NCBI GenBank assembly: GCA_963677825.2
Contig: CAXXEF010000001.1
Coordinates: 1,612,001-1,676,000 of the forward strand
Direction of reading: 5' to 3'
Source: Sporobacter sp963677825
GTDB taxonomy: Bacteria > Bacillota > Clostridia > Oscillospirales > Oscillospiraceae
DNA: 64,000 nucleotides
In this document: positions 26,268 to 34,735 of the stretch, in pieces
Numbering within the stretch: position 1 is the stretch's first letter
Layout: every line of letters begins with the position of its first letter
Program-made: the position numbers and the translations under genes
Notes under the pieces: model-generated
What the model saw: the letters and a program-made list of their open reading frames with translations, nothing else
What the model was told of the DNA's origin: nothing
Databases searched by the model: none

Positions 26268-26835
26268 ATGCCTGCATAAACGCGCGCAAGCTGTTTACGG
26301 TGATTTTCTCGATAAATGTCACGAGCTGCGTAGGGCTTTCTTCCATGCCGCGTTGCACCCAGTCCTCGATAATCGCCACGCATCCATTGGCGAAGAAGAC
26401 GTACAGCATCTCCAGCTGTTTCGGCTCGGCCGACGGTAAAAAGCGCCGCCATTCGTCGATGCTCTTATCGTGGGCGATAAACATGATGCGCCGTAAAAAC
26501 GCCTTGTCGCCGAACTGACTGAACAGCACGCCGCACAGCTCGCTGTTTTCGACAATCGTCTCGAAAATCTCCGTGAGCAGCTGCGTGATCGCTTCGCTTG
26601 TCAGCGACGTTTCAACGGCGCCGAGTATTTCATCAAACAGCTCGTCCTCAATCTGCCGGAGCAGATCGTACGGGTCGTTGTAATGCGCGTAAAACGTACC
26701 GCGATTGATGTCGGCCGTCTCACACAGCTGCTTGACGGTGATTTTATCGATCGGACGGCTGCGCATCAGCTCTAAAAGGCTCTGCTTGAGCGCCGCTTTT
26801 GTATACTGCACGCGTCGGTCTGTTTTGTCTGCCAT
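26266..26835 (-). CDS. TetR-family transcriptional regulator
   Basis: 189 residues. The N-terminal TetR helix-turn-helix reads DKITVKQLCETADINRGTFYAHYNDPYDLL, whose ITVKQLC and NRGTFYAHY are the diagnostic parts. The C-terminal ligand domain is of the TetR_C_8 type common in Clostridia. A GGAGG box precedes the ATG. It is divergent from the SDR gene at 27015 across 179 bases that contain two inverted repeats, so it probably controls that gene and itself. Confidence 0.9.
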   Translation of the reverse strand: MADKTDRRVQYTKAALKQSLLELMRSRPIDKITVKQLCETADINRGTFYAHYNDPYDLLRQIEDELFDEILGAVETSLTSEAITQLLTEIFETIVENSELCGVLFSQFGDKAFLRRIMFIAHDKSIDEWRRFLPSAEPKQLEMLYVFFANGCVAIIEDWVQRGMEESPTQLVTFIEKITVNSLRAFMQA

Positions 26836-26894
26836 GACTGCTTCTACCTCCTGTTCACAAAAGGTTTACAACTGCCCGGCCAAATATCGGACAC

Positions 26895-26909
26895 ACACAC
26901 GCCGTGTGT
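26895..26909. promoter_or_regulatory. Inverted repeat ACACAC-GCC-GTGTGT, candidate TetR operator
   Basis: Perfect 6-base arms around GCC in the tetR/SDR divergent region. Confidence 0.4.
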
Positions 26910-26913
26910 TCAG

Positions 26914-26935
26914 CATCCGTCAAATACGCCGGATG
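26914..26935. promoter_or_regulatory. Inverted repeat CATCCG-N10-CGGATG, second candidate operator
   Basis: Exact 6-base arms (26914-26919 and 26930-26935), 7 bases before the -35 box of the SDR promoter. Confidence 0.4.
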
Positions 26936-26941
26936 TGGTCA

Positions 26942-26969
26942 TTGATATCATACACAGTGTTAGTATAAT
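26942..26969 (+). promoter_or_regulatory. Promoter of the SDR gene
   Basis: TTGATA at 26942-26947, a 16-base spacer and TATAAT at 26964-26969. Confidence 0.7.
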
Positions 26970-27014
26970 AAAATTATGACCGTTATTCAACACCCTGTTC
27001 AAAAGGAGGCTTTT

Positions 27015-28019
27015 ATGCCAGTTAAATACCTCGTGACGGGCGCCGCCGGCCATCTCGGCAAAGCCGTTGTAACCGACCTGCTCCAGTGCGGGATGGACGA
27101 CATCCGTGTGCTCGTTATGCCGGACGACCCCGAAGCCGCCGACTTACCCGGCACCGTCGAAAAGCTGGAGGGTGACATTTTAGATAAAGAAACGCTCCAA
27201 CGCTTTTTCACCGCACCAAACGACACCGAGCTCGTCGTTTTACACTGCGCGGGCATCGTCAGCACCTCGATGAAACCGTCGAAAAAGCTGTATGAGGTCA
27301 ATGTCACCGGCACGAAAAACATCGTGGATGCCTGCGTCGAGCGCAGCGTCAAGAAGCTCGTTTACGTCAGCTCGATCCATGCGATGCCGACGCTACCTCG
27401 CGGTCAGATGATGCGCGAAATTGAGCGATTCGACCCCGCACGCGTCATCGGCCCGTACGCCAAGACGAAAGCGGAGGCGACGACGTATGTCCGCGCCGCC
27501 GCCGAAAACGGGTTGGACGCATCGATCGTTTACCCATGCGGCATCATCGGTCCGTACGATCAAGGACGCGGCAACCTCACACAAATGATCATCGAATTTT
27601 GCACAGGTCGGCTGCCCGTCGGGCTGAAAAGCCGCTTTGACTTCGTCGACGTGCGCGACGTCGCCGCAGGCATCGTCTCGGCTGCGCACCGCGGCGGGCG
27701 CGGCGAGGGGTACATCCTCGGCAACCGCCAGATTTCGATCCCGGAAATGTTTGAGCTTTTGCACCGCGAAACCGGACGTAAGCGCACGCGCTTTTTCGCG
27801 CCCATGTGGCTGGCAAAAGCCGGTCTGCCTTTCGCGCTGCTTGCTTACCGCCTGCGGCGACGCCGTCCGCTGTTTTGCTCGTACTCACTGCATACGCTCT
27901 CCTGCAATTCATTGTATTCGCACGACAAAGCCGCGCGCGAGCTCGGCTACCGCCCGCGCCCGTTTGAGGAAACAATCCGCGATACCGTCGCGTGGCTCAA
28001 AGGCAAAGGGCGGATATAA
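27015..28019 (+). CDS. NAD-dependent epimerase/dehydratase (extended SDR)
   Basis: 334 residues from the ATG that follows AAAAGGAGG. The N-terminal Rossmann motif TGAAGHLGKAVV binds the dinucleotide, the strand VVLHCAGIVST follows, and the catalytic YxxxK is in GPYAKTKAEA, with VYVSSIHAM holding the Ser position. The family includes dihydroflavonol reductase-like and 3-beta-hydroxysteroid dehydrogenase-like enzymes. Substrate unknown. Expressed from its own promoter, divergent from tetR, and closed by a strong terminator. Confidence 0.88.
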   Translation: MPVKYLVTGAAGHLGKAVVTDLLQCGMDDIRVLVMPDDPEAADLPGTVEKLEGDILDKETLQRFFTAPNDTELVVLHCAGIVSTSMKPSKKLYEVNVTGTKNIVDACVERSVKKLVYVSSIHAMPTLPRGQMMREIERFDPARVIGPYAKTKAEATTYVRAAAENGLDASIVYPCGIIGPYDQGRGNLTQMIIEFCTGRLPVGLKSRFDFVDVRDVAAGIVSAAHRGGRGEGYILGNRQISIPEMFELLHRETGRKRTRFFAPMWLAKAGLPFALLAYRLRRRRPLFCSYSLHTLSCNSLYSHDKAARELGYRPRPFEETIRDTVAWLKGKGRI

Positions 28020-28028
28020 CCCAATAGT

Positions 28029-28060
28029 AAAGCCCCGCAGTGATCACTGCGGGGCTTTTT
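28029..28060. terminator. Bidirectional terminator (GCCCCGC family)
   Basis: A fully palindromic AAAGCCCCGCAGTGATCACTGCGGGGCTTT (given as arms AAAGCCCCGCAGTG and CACTGCGGGGCTTT) between the convergent SDR and lipoprotein genes. Confidence 0.88.
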
Positions 28061-28069
28061 GCCGGATAA

Positions 28070-28810
28070 TCAGTTGAAGTATGCCAGAATATCGGCGGCT
28101 GATGTATCGCCCATAGCTGTTACGGTAACGCCGATCAAATAGTCGTCCTGCAGCCGATAATAGCTATCGGACGTAAATCCATAGCTTTTCTCAGCCATCG
28201 AAATGCCTTTATAGGAATTGCCGGCTATATCGGCGCTTATTGTTGATACAAATTCATAATCAAATGATGCAATCTGCTCCATTTGCATTTTTACAGCCTC
28301 AATATATTGGTCGATGGTCGCGTCTGTTCCGCCGGGCGTCATTTTCAGATTTTCATAAACCACCACAACATTAGCACCGGTTGTCTCATTGATCGCCATC
28401 ATGTCGTAAACTGTGGTCAGCTGCGCAGCCTCCAGCAGCCAACGATCTTCATCGGCCAATAAGTCGTTGTCGACGCCCATCAGATCCGCCAATTGCTCAT
28501 CGGAATAATATGTCCAGCCATCCGGCAGCTCAAAACGCAGCGCCACATCCTCATTTGTATAGACATTCCCATCCCACGTACCGCGCGCCATCACGCCATC
28601 ATCGGGTGACGGTAACGTCGATGGGGACGGTGACGGTGACGGGGATGGCGTCGGCGTCGGCGTCGGGGATGGCGATGGCGACATCGTTGTGGACGGGGAC
28701 AAGGACGGCGACGGCGAAACGTCCGCCACCGGTTTGCAGGCCGTGAGCAGCGCGCCGATCAGGGCGAGCGCCGTAAAAAGCATCAAATATTTTTTAATCA
28801 AACTATTCAC
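28070..28810 (-). CDS. Lipoprotein with Ser/Pro/Thr-rich linker
   Basis: 246 residues. A lipoprotein signal peptide ends in LLTAC, followed by about 45 residues of SP/TP repeats (SPSPSPTPTPTPSPSPSP-like) that should act as an extended, wall-spanning linker. The C-terminal part of about 170 residues (from VALRFELPDGWTYYSDEQL) looks like a PsbP/DUF-type compact domain found in many clostridial lipoproteins. The function is not recognisable. It follows the Stn-like operon but is separated from it by a strong hairpin. Confidence 0.75.
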   Translation of the reverse strand: MNSLIKKYLMLFTALALIGALLTACKPVADVSPSPSLSPSTTMSPSPSPTPTPTPSPSPSPSPSTLPSPDDGVMARGTWDGNVYTNEDVALRFELPDGWTYYSDEQLADLMGVDNDLLADEDRWLLEAAQLTTVYDMMAINETTGANVVVVYENLKMTPGGTDATIDQYIEAVKMQMEQIASFDYEFVSTISADIAGNSYKGISMAEKSYGFTSDSYYRLQDDYLIGVTVTAMGDTSAADILAYFN

Positions 28811-28858
28811 CTCGTCATTATTATGCGCATCTATTGTGCGTTCATTTTTACTTAATAT

Positions 28859-28892
28859 AAGAGAAATCCTGCCATCTGGCAGGATTTCTCTT
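28859..28892 (-). terminator. Terminator of the Stn-like operon
   Basis: AAGAGAAATCCTGCCA-TC-TGGCAGGATTTCTCTT, a perfect 16-base stem, between the large-subunit stop (28931) and the lipoprotein start. Confidence 0.75.
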
Positions 28893-28930
28893 ATATATTT
28901 TTCTATTTATGGGTTATTTGTCTAATAATT

Positions 28931-31900
28931 TCACTTTGTCTCGGCGCGCGCTTTCATCACACGCGCGAATACGCTGTCGGCATGGTAGCCGGTATGCGTT
29001 GCCGCCGACGCGATTTCGCCCCGCGAAGGCGCCGTAAACGCGCTTTGCGTGCCGCCGATCGTCTCCAGTAGCGACGTAAGCGCCGCTTGATTATCCGCCG
29101 GTGTTGCCAGCGCACATTCGAAATGCTGCGTGTTACCATACGCATTGATAAACGTGCCGGTGTTTTCAGCGACGGCATTCATCGGGATAACCACATCGGC
29201 AAGCGCCGCCGTCTCGGTCATATACTTGTCGAACACGACGGTGAAGCTCGCGTTTTGGATGAGCGCCGCAGCTTTGGCGTTGCCGCAGCCAACCGGATCT
29301 TCGCCGAACAGCAGAACGCTCGTTGCCGAAACATCAGCCGGATCGGCCGCGCACTGGGACAGGTCGAGATACGGCGAGACACCTCGCGTGTTCGGCGCTG
29401 TCGGGATATAGAGCTTGCCGCCTGTCTCCCCGGCGAGCGTCACGGCTTCTTTGAGCACCGCGGCGTCCGGCTGGAAGCCGAAGACGAACAGCGGCGCAGA
29501 CGCAGCCTTGGCCTGTGCCGTCATCTCGGCACTCAGCGCGTCGCCCGTCAGGATCGGGACGCCGTTTCGCCCCGCGAGGCGTACGGCGACAAAGGCGTTC
29601 GTATCGTAATTTCCCGGATCGACGCCAAGCGCGACGATCAGATCGCTGGCTTTAATCTCGTCAATACCGGATACAGCGAGCTCGGGGTATTTTTCGTAAA
29701 ACAGCGCCGATGCCGCGTCGATGCCGAAGCTGAGCAGCGTCTTTGTACCGAGCGCATTGGCGATACTGCCGAGCAGCGCGGACTCTTCAAGGGTGGCGCT
29801 GCCGGAAAGATACAGTGTTGTACCCGCTCCGGCCTTTTTAAGCCCGTCGGCGGCCGCCGTCAGCGCCGCGTCGAGCGCGGCGTCGGTCAGGACGCCATTT
29901 TTCTTGATTTTCGCCGTCAGCAGGCGGTCGTCGTCGTTGAGGTACGCGTTCGAGAACCGCCCGAACTCGCACAAATTACCGTGGTTGACGCCCTTTTCCG
30001 TATCGGACGTCACGCGCACAAGCTTATCGCCGTTGGTACGCAGCTCCAGCGTACAGCCTTCGCCGCAGAACGAGCAGATGGTGTCTGTAACCGTTTCGGC
30101 AAACGGCCCGGGTTTGGGCATCGGTACCTTTTCCGTCAGCGCCCCGACCGGGCACGACGAGACACATTGTCCGCAGCGGATACAGTTGGGCTCGTCGCCG
30201 AACGGCTGACTGAACGACGGCTCCACCGTCACATTATAGCCGCGCATCACAAAGCCCAGCGCGCCGGCGCCCTGCACCTCCGTGCAGATACGAATGCAGC
30301 GTGCGCATAGGATGCATTTGTTGCGGTCGCGCACGAGATAGGGGTGCGATTCGTCGATGGGGTGCTTTGTCATCTCGCCGGCCAGCCGATACTGCTCGGC
30401 GTCAAATTCCGTCGCGTAGTCGCGCAAACGGCACTCATTAACGTCCTGACAGCCGCAGGACAAACAGCGGCTCGCCTCCGTGACGGCCTGCGCTTCCGTA
30501 TAGCCCAGCTCGACTTCCTTGAAGTTGTGCGCCCTCGCCTTTTCGCCGAGCATGGGCATGCGTTCTTTGTCGAGCTTCTCGTATTTTTCATATGGCGCTT
30601 TATCCACTTCCTCAAGCGTTTTGCCCTTGGTGTGGTTGTAAAACGTCTTTGGCGCCGTCAGCGTCTGCCCCAGCAGGTACTGATCCATCGCCATCGCGGC
30701 GCGGCGGCCGGCGGCAATGGCCTTGATGGCGGTCTGCGGCCCGGTGACGGCGTCGCCGCCGGCGAATACGCCGGGCAGGCTCGTCGTCATAAGCTTTTCA
30801 TCGGTTGTGATTCGATTGCGCTCGGTCGCGACGGCAAACGTGTCGCCGACGAAGGACAGATCCTGCGTCTGGCCGAGCGCGGCGATGACCACGTCGACCG
30901 GCATATCGTACTCCGACCCGGCCTTTTCGCACGGCCGCGGACGTCCGGACGCGTCCGGTGCGCCGAGCTCCATCTTGATGAGCTGGACAACGATTTTGTC
31001 GCCCTCCGGCCGGACGGATTTCGGATTAGACAGCAGCTCGTAGGTCACGCCCTCCAGCTCCGCCTCCTCGACCTCCATCTCATGCGCCGGCATTTCGGAC
31101 CGGCCGCGTCGGTAAACAAGTACGACCTTATCGGCGCCCAGGCGCATCGACGTGCGCGCGGCGTCAATGGCGGTGTTGCCGCCGCCGACGACCATGACCG
31201 TTTTGCCGGAGAAGTCGATCTTCTCCTCGCGGCCGACACGTCCGAGGAAATCCACACCGCGCAAGATGCCCGTGTAGCATACGTCTTCACCGTTACAGCC
31301 CAGCGGCTGTCCAACCTGCGAGCCGACGCCCAGAAACAGCGCGCCGTAGCCGTCTGTCTGAAGGCTGTCCCAGGTGATATCCTTGCCGAACTCAACGCCA
31401 TACTGAATCTCAACGCCGAGCTTTTTAATGACGTCAATCTCACGGTCCAGCACGTCGCGCGGCATGCGGTACGCCGGGATGCCGTAGCGGAGCATACCGC
31501 CGCCGTGCGCCTGTTTTTCAAAAATTGTCACCGCGTGACCTTGCGCCGCCAGATACCACGCGCAGGTCAGTCCGGCAGGACCCGCACCGATGACGGCGGC
31601 CTTTTTGCCGGTCGGCGCTTTTTTAGCGGGCAGATACGGTACGTCGCGCTCGAGGTCGAGGTCGGCAACGAACCGCTTGAGATAGTCGATACCGATCCGC
31701 TCGTCGACGAGGTTGCGCCGGCAGGCGTCCTCACACGGTCGCGTGCACACGCGTCCGCAGACGACGGGCAGCGGATTGCGGTCTTTAATCAGCTTGAGCG
31801 CCTCGGCGTACTGCCCGTTGGCGATATGCGCAATATAGCCCTGCACGTCGATGTTGGCCGGGCATGTCAGCGAGCACGGCGCGATGCAGTCGCCGTCATG

Positions 31901-32185
31901 CTGGCTGAGAAGCAGCTCGATATTCATCTTGCGCGCCTTGGAGATCGCTTCGCTCTCGGTGGTGATCTCCATGCCCTCGGCGATCTCTGTCGCGCACGCG
32001 AGCATCGTGCCGCGCGCGCCCTTGACCTCAATGCGGCACAAAAGGCACGAGCCGAAGGGCTTCAGGCGTTCGTCGTTACACAGCGTCGGGATCGTGACGC
32101 CCTCGGCGCGGCAAGCCGACAGGATCGTCTGGCCGGCTTCGGCCTGACAGTCGGCGCCGTTGATTTTTATATTCAGTAAACTCAT
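28931..32185 (-). CDS. Stn-like large subunit: 2Fe-2S / GltD-type flavoprotein / NuoG-like fusion
   Basis: 1084 residues. Order of parts: an N-terminal [2Fe-2S] domain (Cys36, Cys47, Cys50, Cys64); a His96-Cys100-Cys104-Cys108 cluster; a GltD/NfnB-type Fe-S, FAD and NAD(P)H module (Cys141/145/149/153, AAVIGAGPAGLTCAWYL near 194, VMVVGGGNTAIDAARTS near 325); a Cys-rich link CLSCGCQDVNEC; two [4Fe-4S] sites (CILCARCIRIC and CIRCGQCVSSCPVGAL); then a molybdopterin-oxidoreductase-like region starting TICSFCGEGC with a fourth Cys in NLCEFGRF. The last part is short and NuoG-like, with no sign of a metal-binding active site. This matches the architecture described for StnC of the Sporomusa-type transhydrogenase. 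It has no H-cluster motif. Confidence 0.85.
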   Translation of the reverse strand: MSLLNIKINGADCQAEAGQTILSACRAEGVTIPTLCNDERLKPFGSCLLCRIEVKGARGTMLACATEIAEGMEITTESEAISKARKMNIELLLSQHDGDCIAPCSLTCPANIDVQGYIAHIANGQYAEALKLIKDRNPLPVVCGRVCTRPCEDACRRNLVDERIGIDYLKRFVADLDLERDVPYLPAKKAPTGKKAAVIGAGPAGLTCAWYLAAQGHAVTIFEKQAHGGGMLRYGIPAYRMPRDVLDREIDVIKKLGVEIQYGVEFGKDITWDSLQTDGYGALFLGVGSQVGQPLGCNGEDVCYTGILRGVDFLGRVGREEKIDFSGKTVMVVGGGNTAIDAARTSMRLGADKVVLVYRRGRSEMPAHEMEVEEAELEGVTYELLSNPKSVRPEGDKIVVQLIKMELGAPDASGRPRPCEKAGSEYDMPVDVVIAALGQTQDLSFVGDTFAVATERNRITTDEKLMTTSLPGVFAGGDAVTGPQTAIKAIAAGRRAAMAMDQYLLGQTLTAPKTFYNHTKGKTLEEVDKAPYEKYEKLDKERMPMLGEKARAHNFKEVELGYTEAQAVTEASRCLSCGCQDVNECRLRDYATEFDAEQYRLAGEMTKHPIDESHPYLVRDRNKCILCARCIRICTEVQGAGALGFVMRGYNVTVEPSFSQPFGDEPNCIRCGQCVSSCPVGALTEKVPMPKPGPFAETVTDTICSFCGEGCTLELRTNGDKLVRVTSDTEKGVNHGNLCEFGRFSNAYLNDDDRLLTAKIKKNGVLTDAALDAALTAAADGLKKAGAGTTLYLSGSATLEESALLGSIANALGTKTLLSFGIDAASALFYEKYPELAVSGIDEIKASDLIVALGVDPGNYDTNAFVAVRLAGRNGVPILTGDALSAEMTAQAKAASAPLFVFGFQPDAAVLKEAVTLAGETGGKLYIPTAPNTRGVSPYLDLSQCAADPADVSATSVLLFGEDPVGCGNAKAAALIQNASFTVVFDKYMTETAALADVVIPMNAVAENTGTFINAYGNTQHFECALATPADNQAALTSLLETIGGTQSAFTAPSRGEIASAATHTGYHADSVFARVMKARAETK

Positions 32186-32202
32186 CGTATCCAGCTCCTT
32201 TC

Positions 32203-33972
32203 CTAACCGACCGAGACCGCGCCGAATTTACACGCGGCCAAGCACGCACCGCACTTGATGCAGGCGGACTGATCGATAACGTGGGGTTTCTTGACGGAGC
32301 CGGCGATACACGGCACCGGGCATTTCTTGGCGCACAGCGTACACCCGACGCATTTTTCCGGGTCGATCGAATAGGTGATGAGGGCTTTACACTGACCTGC
32401 CGGGCATTTTTTATCGTGGATGTGTGCCTCATATTCGTCTCTAAAATAGCGCAGCGTCGTCAGAACGGGGTTCGGGGCAGTCTGCCCCAGTCCGCACAGG
32501 GAGTTTTTCTTGATCTGCTCGGCCAGCTCCAGAAGCTTCGGAATATCCTCCTCTGTGCCGCCGCCCTCGGTGATGCGCGTTAAAATCTCCAGCATGCGCT
32601 TGGTGCCGATTTTGCAGTACGTGCATTTGCCGCACGATTCGCTTTGGGTAAAGTTGAGGAAATACCGCGCGATGTCGACCATGCAGTTGTCCTCGTCCAT
32701 GACGATCATGCCGCCCGAGCCCATGATGGCGCCCGTTGCGCTAAGCGTCTCGTAATCGACGATCGTATCGAGCAGCGAAGCCGGGATACAGCCGCCGGAC
32801 GGGCCGCCCATCTGTACGGCTTTGAAGGCCTTGCCGGACGACGTACCGCCGCCGATGTCGACAATGATGTCGCGGAGCGGGATACCGATGGGCACCTCAA
32901 CAAGTCCGCCGCGGGCGACCTTGCCTGCGAGGGCAAAGACCTTCGTCCCCTTGGACTTCTCCGTGCCGAACGCGGCAAACGCGTCGGAGCCGTTTCGGAT
33001 AATCCAGCCGACGTTCGCGAGCGTCTCGACGTTATTGATATTGGAGGGCTTGGCGAACAAGCCCTTATTGGCCGGGAACGGCGGACGGATCCGCGGCATG
33101 CCGCGCTGCCCCTCGATGGAGGCGATCAGCGCCGTTTCCTCACCGCAGACGAACGCGCCGGCCCCCTCTTTAACCTTAATCTTAAAGTTGAAGTCGGTAC
33201 CCAGAATGTGCTTGCCGAGGTAGCCGCGCTCGGTCGCCTGCTCGATGGCAATGTTCAGCCGCTTGACGGCGATGGGATATTCCGCGCGGCAGTAAATATA
33301 CGCTTCGTCCGCGCCGATGGCGTAGCCGCCGATCGCAAGACCCTCCAGCACCGCGTGCGGGTCGCCCTCGAGGACACTGCGGTCCATAAACGCGCCCGGG
33401 TCGCCCTCGTCGGCGTTACAGATCATGTATTTCTTTTCCGACTGCGGCGCACGCGCAAATTTCCACTTCATACCGGTCGGGAAGCCCGCGCCCCCGCGGC
33501 CTTTTAGTCCGGATTTCAAGACTTCGTCGATGACTTCTTCCGGCGTCATCGATTTGAGCGCCTTTTCAAGACCCTTATACGCATCGGTCGCAAGCGCCTC
33601 ATCGATAGATTCCGGGTCGATATGACCACAGCGCGCTAAAACGATGCGCTCTTGTTTTTCAAAAAAGCTGTCCTGCTCGTTGGGCTCGGTGTTTGAGCGC
33701 ACGACGAAGTTCTTGACCGGCTCGCCGCCGAGGACGTGGCCCTCAAAAATCTGCCGGGCCTTGTCCGCGTTGACCTCACCATAAATGGTGCTGTTACCGT
33801 CTTTGTCGACGACCTCCACCATGACTTCCTTATAGCACATGCCCATGCAGCCGGTTTCCGTCAGCGTTACGTCGGCTGCGGGGTTGCCGGAAATCAGGCG
33901 TAAAAACTCGTCTTTAACCTTTAGGCCGCCGGCGGCGATGCCGCAGCTGCCCAGTCCGATGATGACCTTCAT
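32203..33972 (-). CDS. NuoF/HydB-like NADH-binding flavoprotein subunit
   Basis: 589 residues. An N-terminal thioredoxin-like [2Fe-2S] domain (Cys10, Cys42, Cys46 visible) precedes the NuoF core with the FMN/NAD site GRGGAGFPTGMKWKFA and the glycine-rich GVCGEETALI-like segment FVCGEETALIASIEG. A [4Fe-4S] site ESCGKCTYCKIGTKRM follows. The C-terminal extension holds two ferredoxin clusters (CVGCTLCAKKCPVPC and CIKCGACLAACKFGAV), as in HydB of bifurcating hydrogenases. It overlaps the NuoE-like gene by 4 bases and is followed 17 bases later by the large subunit. Confidence 0.93.
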   Translation of the reverse strand: MKVIIGLGSCGIAAGGLKVKDEFLRLISGNPAADVTLTETGCMGMCYKEVMVEVVDKDGNSTIYGEVNADKARQIFEGHVLGGEPVKNFVVRSNTEPNEQDSFFEKQERIVLARCGHIDPESIDEALATDAYKGLEKALKSMTPEEVIDEVLKSGLKGRGGAGFPTGMKWKFARAPQSEKKYMICNADEGDPGAFMDRSVLEGDPHAVLEGLAIGGYAIGADEAYIYCRAEYPIAVKRLNIAIEQATERGYLGKHILGTDFNFKIKVKEGAGAFVCGEETALIASIEGQRGMPRIRPPFPANKGLFAKPSNINNVETLANVGWIIRNGSDAFAAFGTEKSKGTKVFALAGKVARGGLVEVPIGIPLRDIIVDIGGGTSSGKAFKAVQMGGPSGGCIPASLLDTIVDYETLSATGAIMGSGGMIVMDEDNCMVDIARYFLNFTQSESCGKCTYCKIGTKRMLEILTRITEGGGTEEDIPKLLELAEQIKKNSLCGLGQTAPNPVLTTLRYFRDEYEAHIHDKKCPAGQCKALITYSIDPEKCVGCTLCAKKCPVPCIAGSVKKPHVIDQSACIKCGACLAACKFGAVSVG

Positions 33973-34472
33973 GCCCCGTCTCCTTTCCCGGAGATTTCAC
34001 GGATGATTTTACGCGCCGAGTCCGGCGTCAGGCGCCCGTATGTCTCGCTCCCGATCATCATGACCGGTGCGAGGCTGCAGCAACCCAGACACGCGACGGA
34101 TTCCAGCGTGAATTCACGATCCGGCGTCGTGCCGCCCAGCTCGACGTTCAGCTCGTCGCACAGCGCGTCGGCAATTTTCTCCGCACCGTTGACGTGACAG
34201 GCGGTGCCGAAGCAGATCTTGATTGTTGTTTTCCCGCTCGGCTCCAGTCGGAACTGCGAGTAAAACGTCGCAACGCCCATGATATGAGTGCTAAAAATGC
34301 CGGTTTTCTCGCTCAGACGCGAGATGATCTCTTTCGGCAGATATCCGTAGGCACTTTGCAGCTGTTGCAGGATGGGAATCAGGTCCGACTCGCTGACGTG
34401 CGCGTATTCGGCGAGTATTTCATCAAACGCGGCGTAGTAGGCACTGTCGCCGCCCGTGTGATTGGTGCACAT
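33969..34472 (-). CDS. NuoE/HydC-like [2Fe-2S] subunit
   Basis: 167 residues from the ATG with GGAGG 8 bases upstream. A thioredoxin-like fold with the four [2Fe-2S] Cys in CFGTACHVNGA and CLGCCSLAPVMM, preceded by the helical LQSAYGYLPKEIISRLSEKTG region. First gene of the three-gene complex; it overlaps the next by ATGA, so subunit production is coupled. It should pass electrons between the flavin of the NuoF-like subunit and the other clusters. Confidence 0.93.
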   Translation of the reverse strand: MCTNHTGGDSAYYAAFDEILAEYAHVSESDLIPILQQLQSAYGYLPKEIISRLSEKTGIFSTHIMGVATFYSQFRLEPSGKTTIKICFGTACHVNGAEKIADALCDELNVELGGTTPDREFTLESVACLGCCSLAPVMMIGSETYGRLTPDSARKIIREISGKGDGA

Positions 34473-34547
34473 GAAGCATTCCTCCGTTGCGTTTTGTCTC
34501 AATCAGCGCCGGTATTTACCCGGTGTTGACGCTAATCATACCTTTTA

Positions 34548-34576
34548 AATCTACACCATGTCCTACGCTATGTCAA
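34548..34576 (-). promoter_or_regulatory. Promoter of the Stn-like operon
   Basis: Minus strand TTGACA (34576-34571) and TAGATT (34553-34548), spacer 17. It leaves a leader of about 70 bases before the ATG at 34472. Confidence 0.7.
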
Positions 34577-34588
34577 CGAATAACGGTC

Positions 34589-34600
34589 ATTGTGCACAAT
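34589..34600. promoter_or_regulatory. Palindrome ATTGTGCACAAT, possible Rex half-site pair
   Basis: Perfect 12-base palindrome, 12 bases upstream of the -35 box of the Stn-like operon. It contains TTGTG/CACAA, the outer arms of a Rex site, but without the usual spacer. Confidence 0.45.
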
Positions 34601-34632
34601 CATTGAAATGTTTTTTTGAATGTTGTTATAGT

Positions 34633-34650
34633 TTGTTAACAAATTCACAA
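34633..34650. promoter_or_regulatory. Rex-like operator upstream of the Stn-like operon
   Basis: TTGTTAACAAATTCACAA, i.e. TTGTTAA-CAAA-TTCACAA. The Rex consensus is TTGTGAA-N4-TTCACAA, so one position differs. A weak TATAAC (minus strand, 34630-34625) next to it could make a second promoter whose spacer region the site covers. Rex senses the NADH/NAD+ ratio, which suits an NADH-linked complex. Confidence 0.5.
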
Positions 34651-34735
34651 TCGAACGCGCAGACCCTTACTGAAGCACGCAAGCGGCGCTTTCTTTTAGT
34701 ATACCCGGCACAAACGGCCGGTCACATTGGCAAAA

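Noticed and set aside
28600..28740. Short tandem-like DNA repeats (GACGGGGAC and similar)
   Set aside because: They encode the SP/TP linker of the lipoprotein on the minus strand; not a CRISPR array or satellite.
28931..30100. Molybdenum/tungsten formate dehydrogenase reading of the C-terminal part of the large subunit
   Set aside because: The N-terminal Fe-S motif is there, but the rest is short and NuoG-like, with no Cys or Sec active-site context and no cofactor genes nearby.
30344..32179. 611-codon + strand frame opposite the Stn-like large subunit (and the 29087-30310 frame)
   Set aside because: Shadows of a real gene with intact Fe-S and flavin motifs on the other strand; their sequences are Arg/Leu/Val-rich and lack any family feature.
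28931..34472. FeFe hydrogenase (HydABC)
   Set aside because: The NuoE/NuoF-like genes fit HydC and HydB, but the third subunit lacks the TSCxPxW and other H-cluster motifs.
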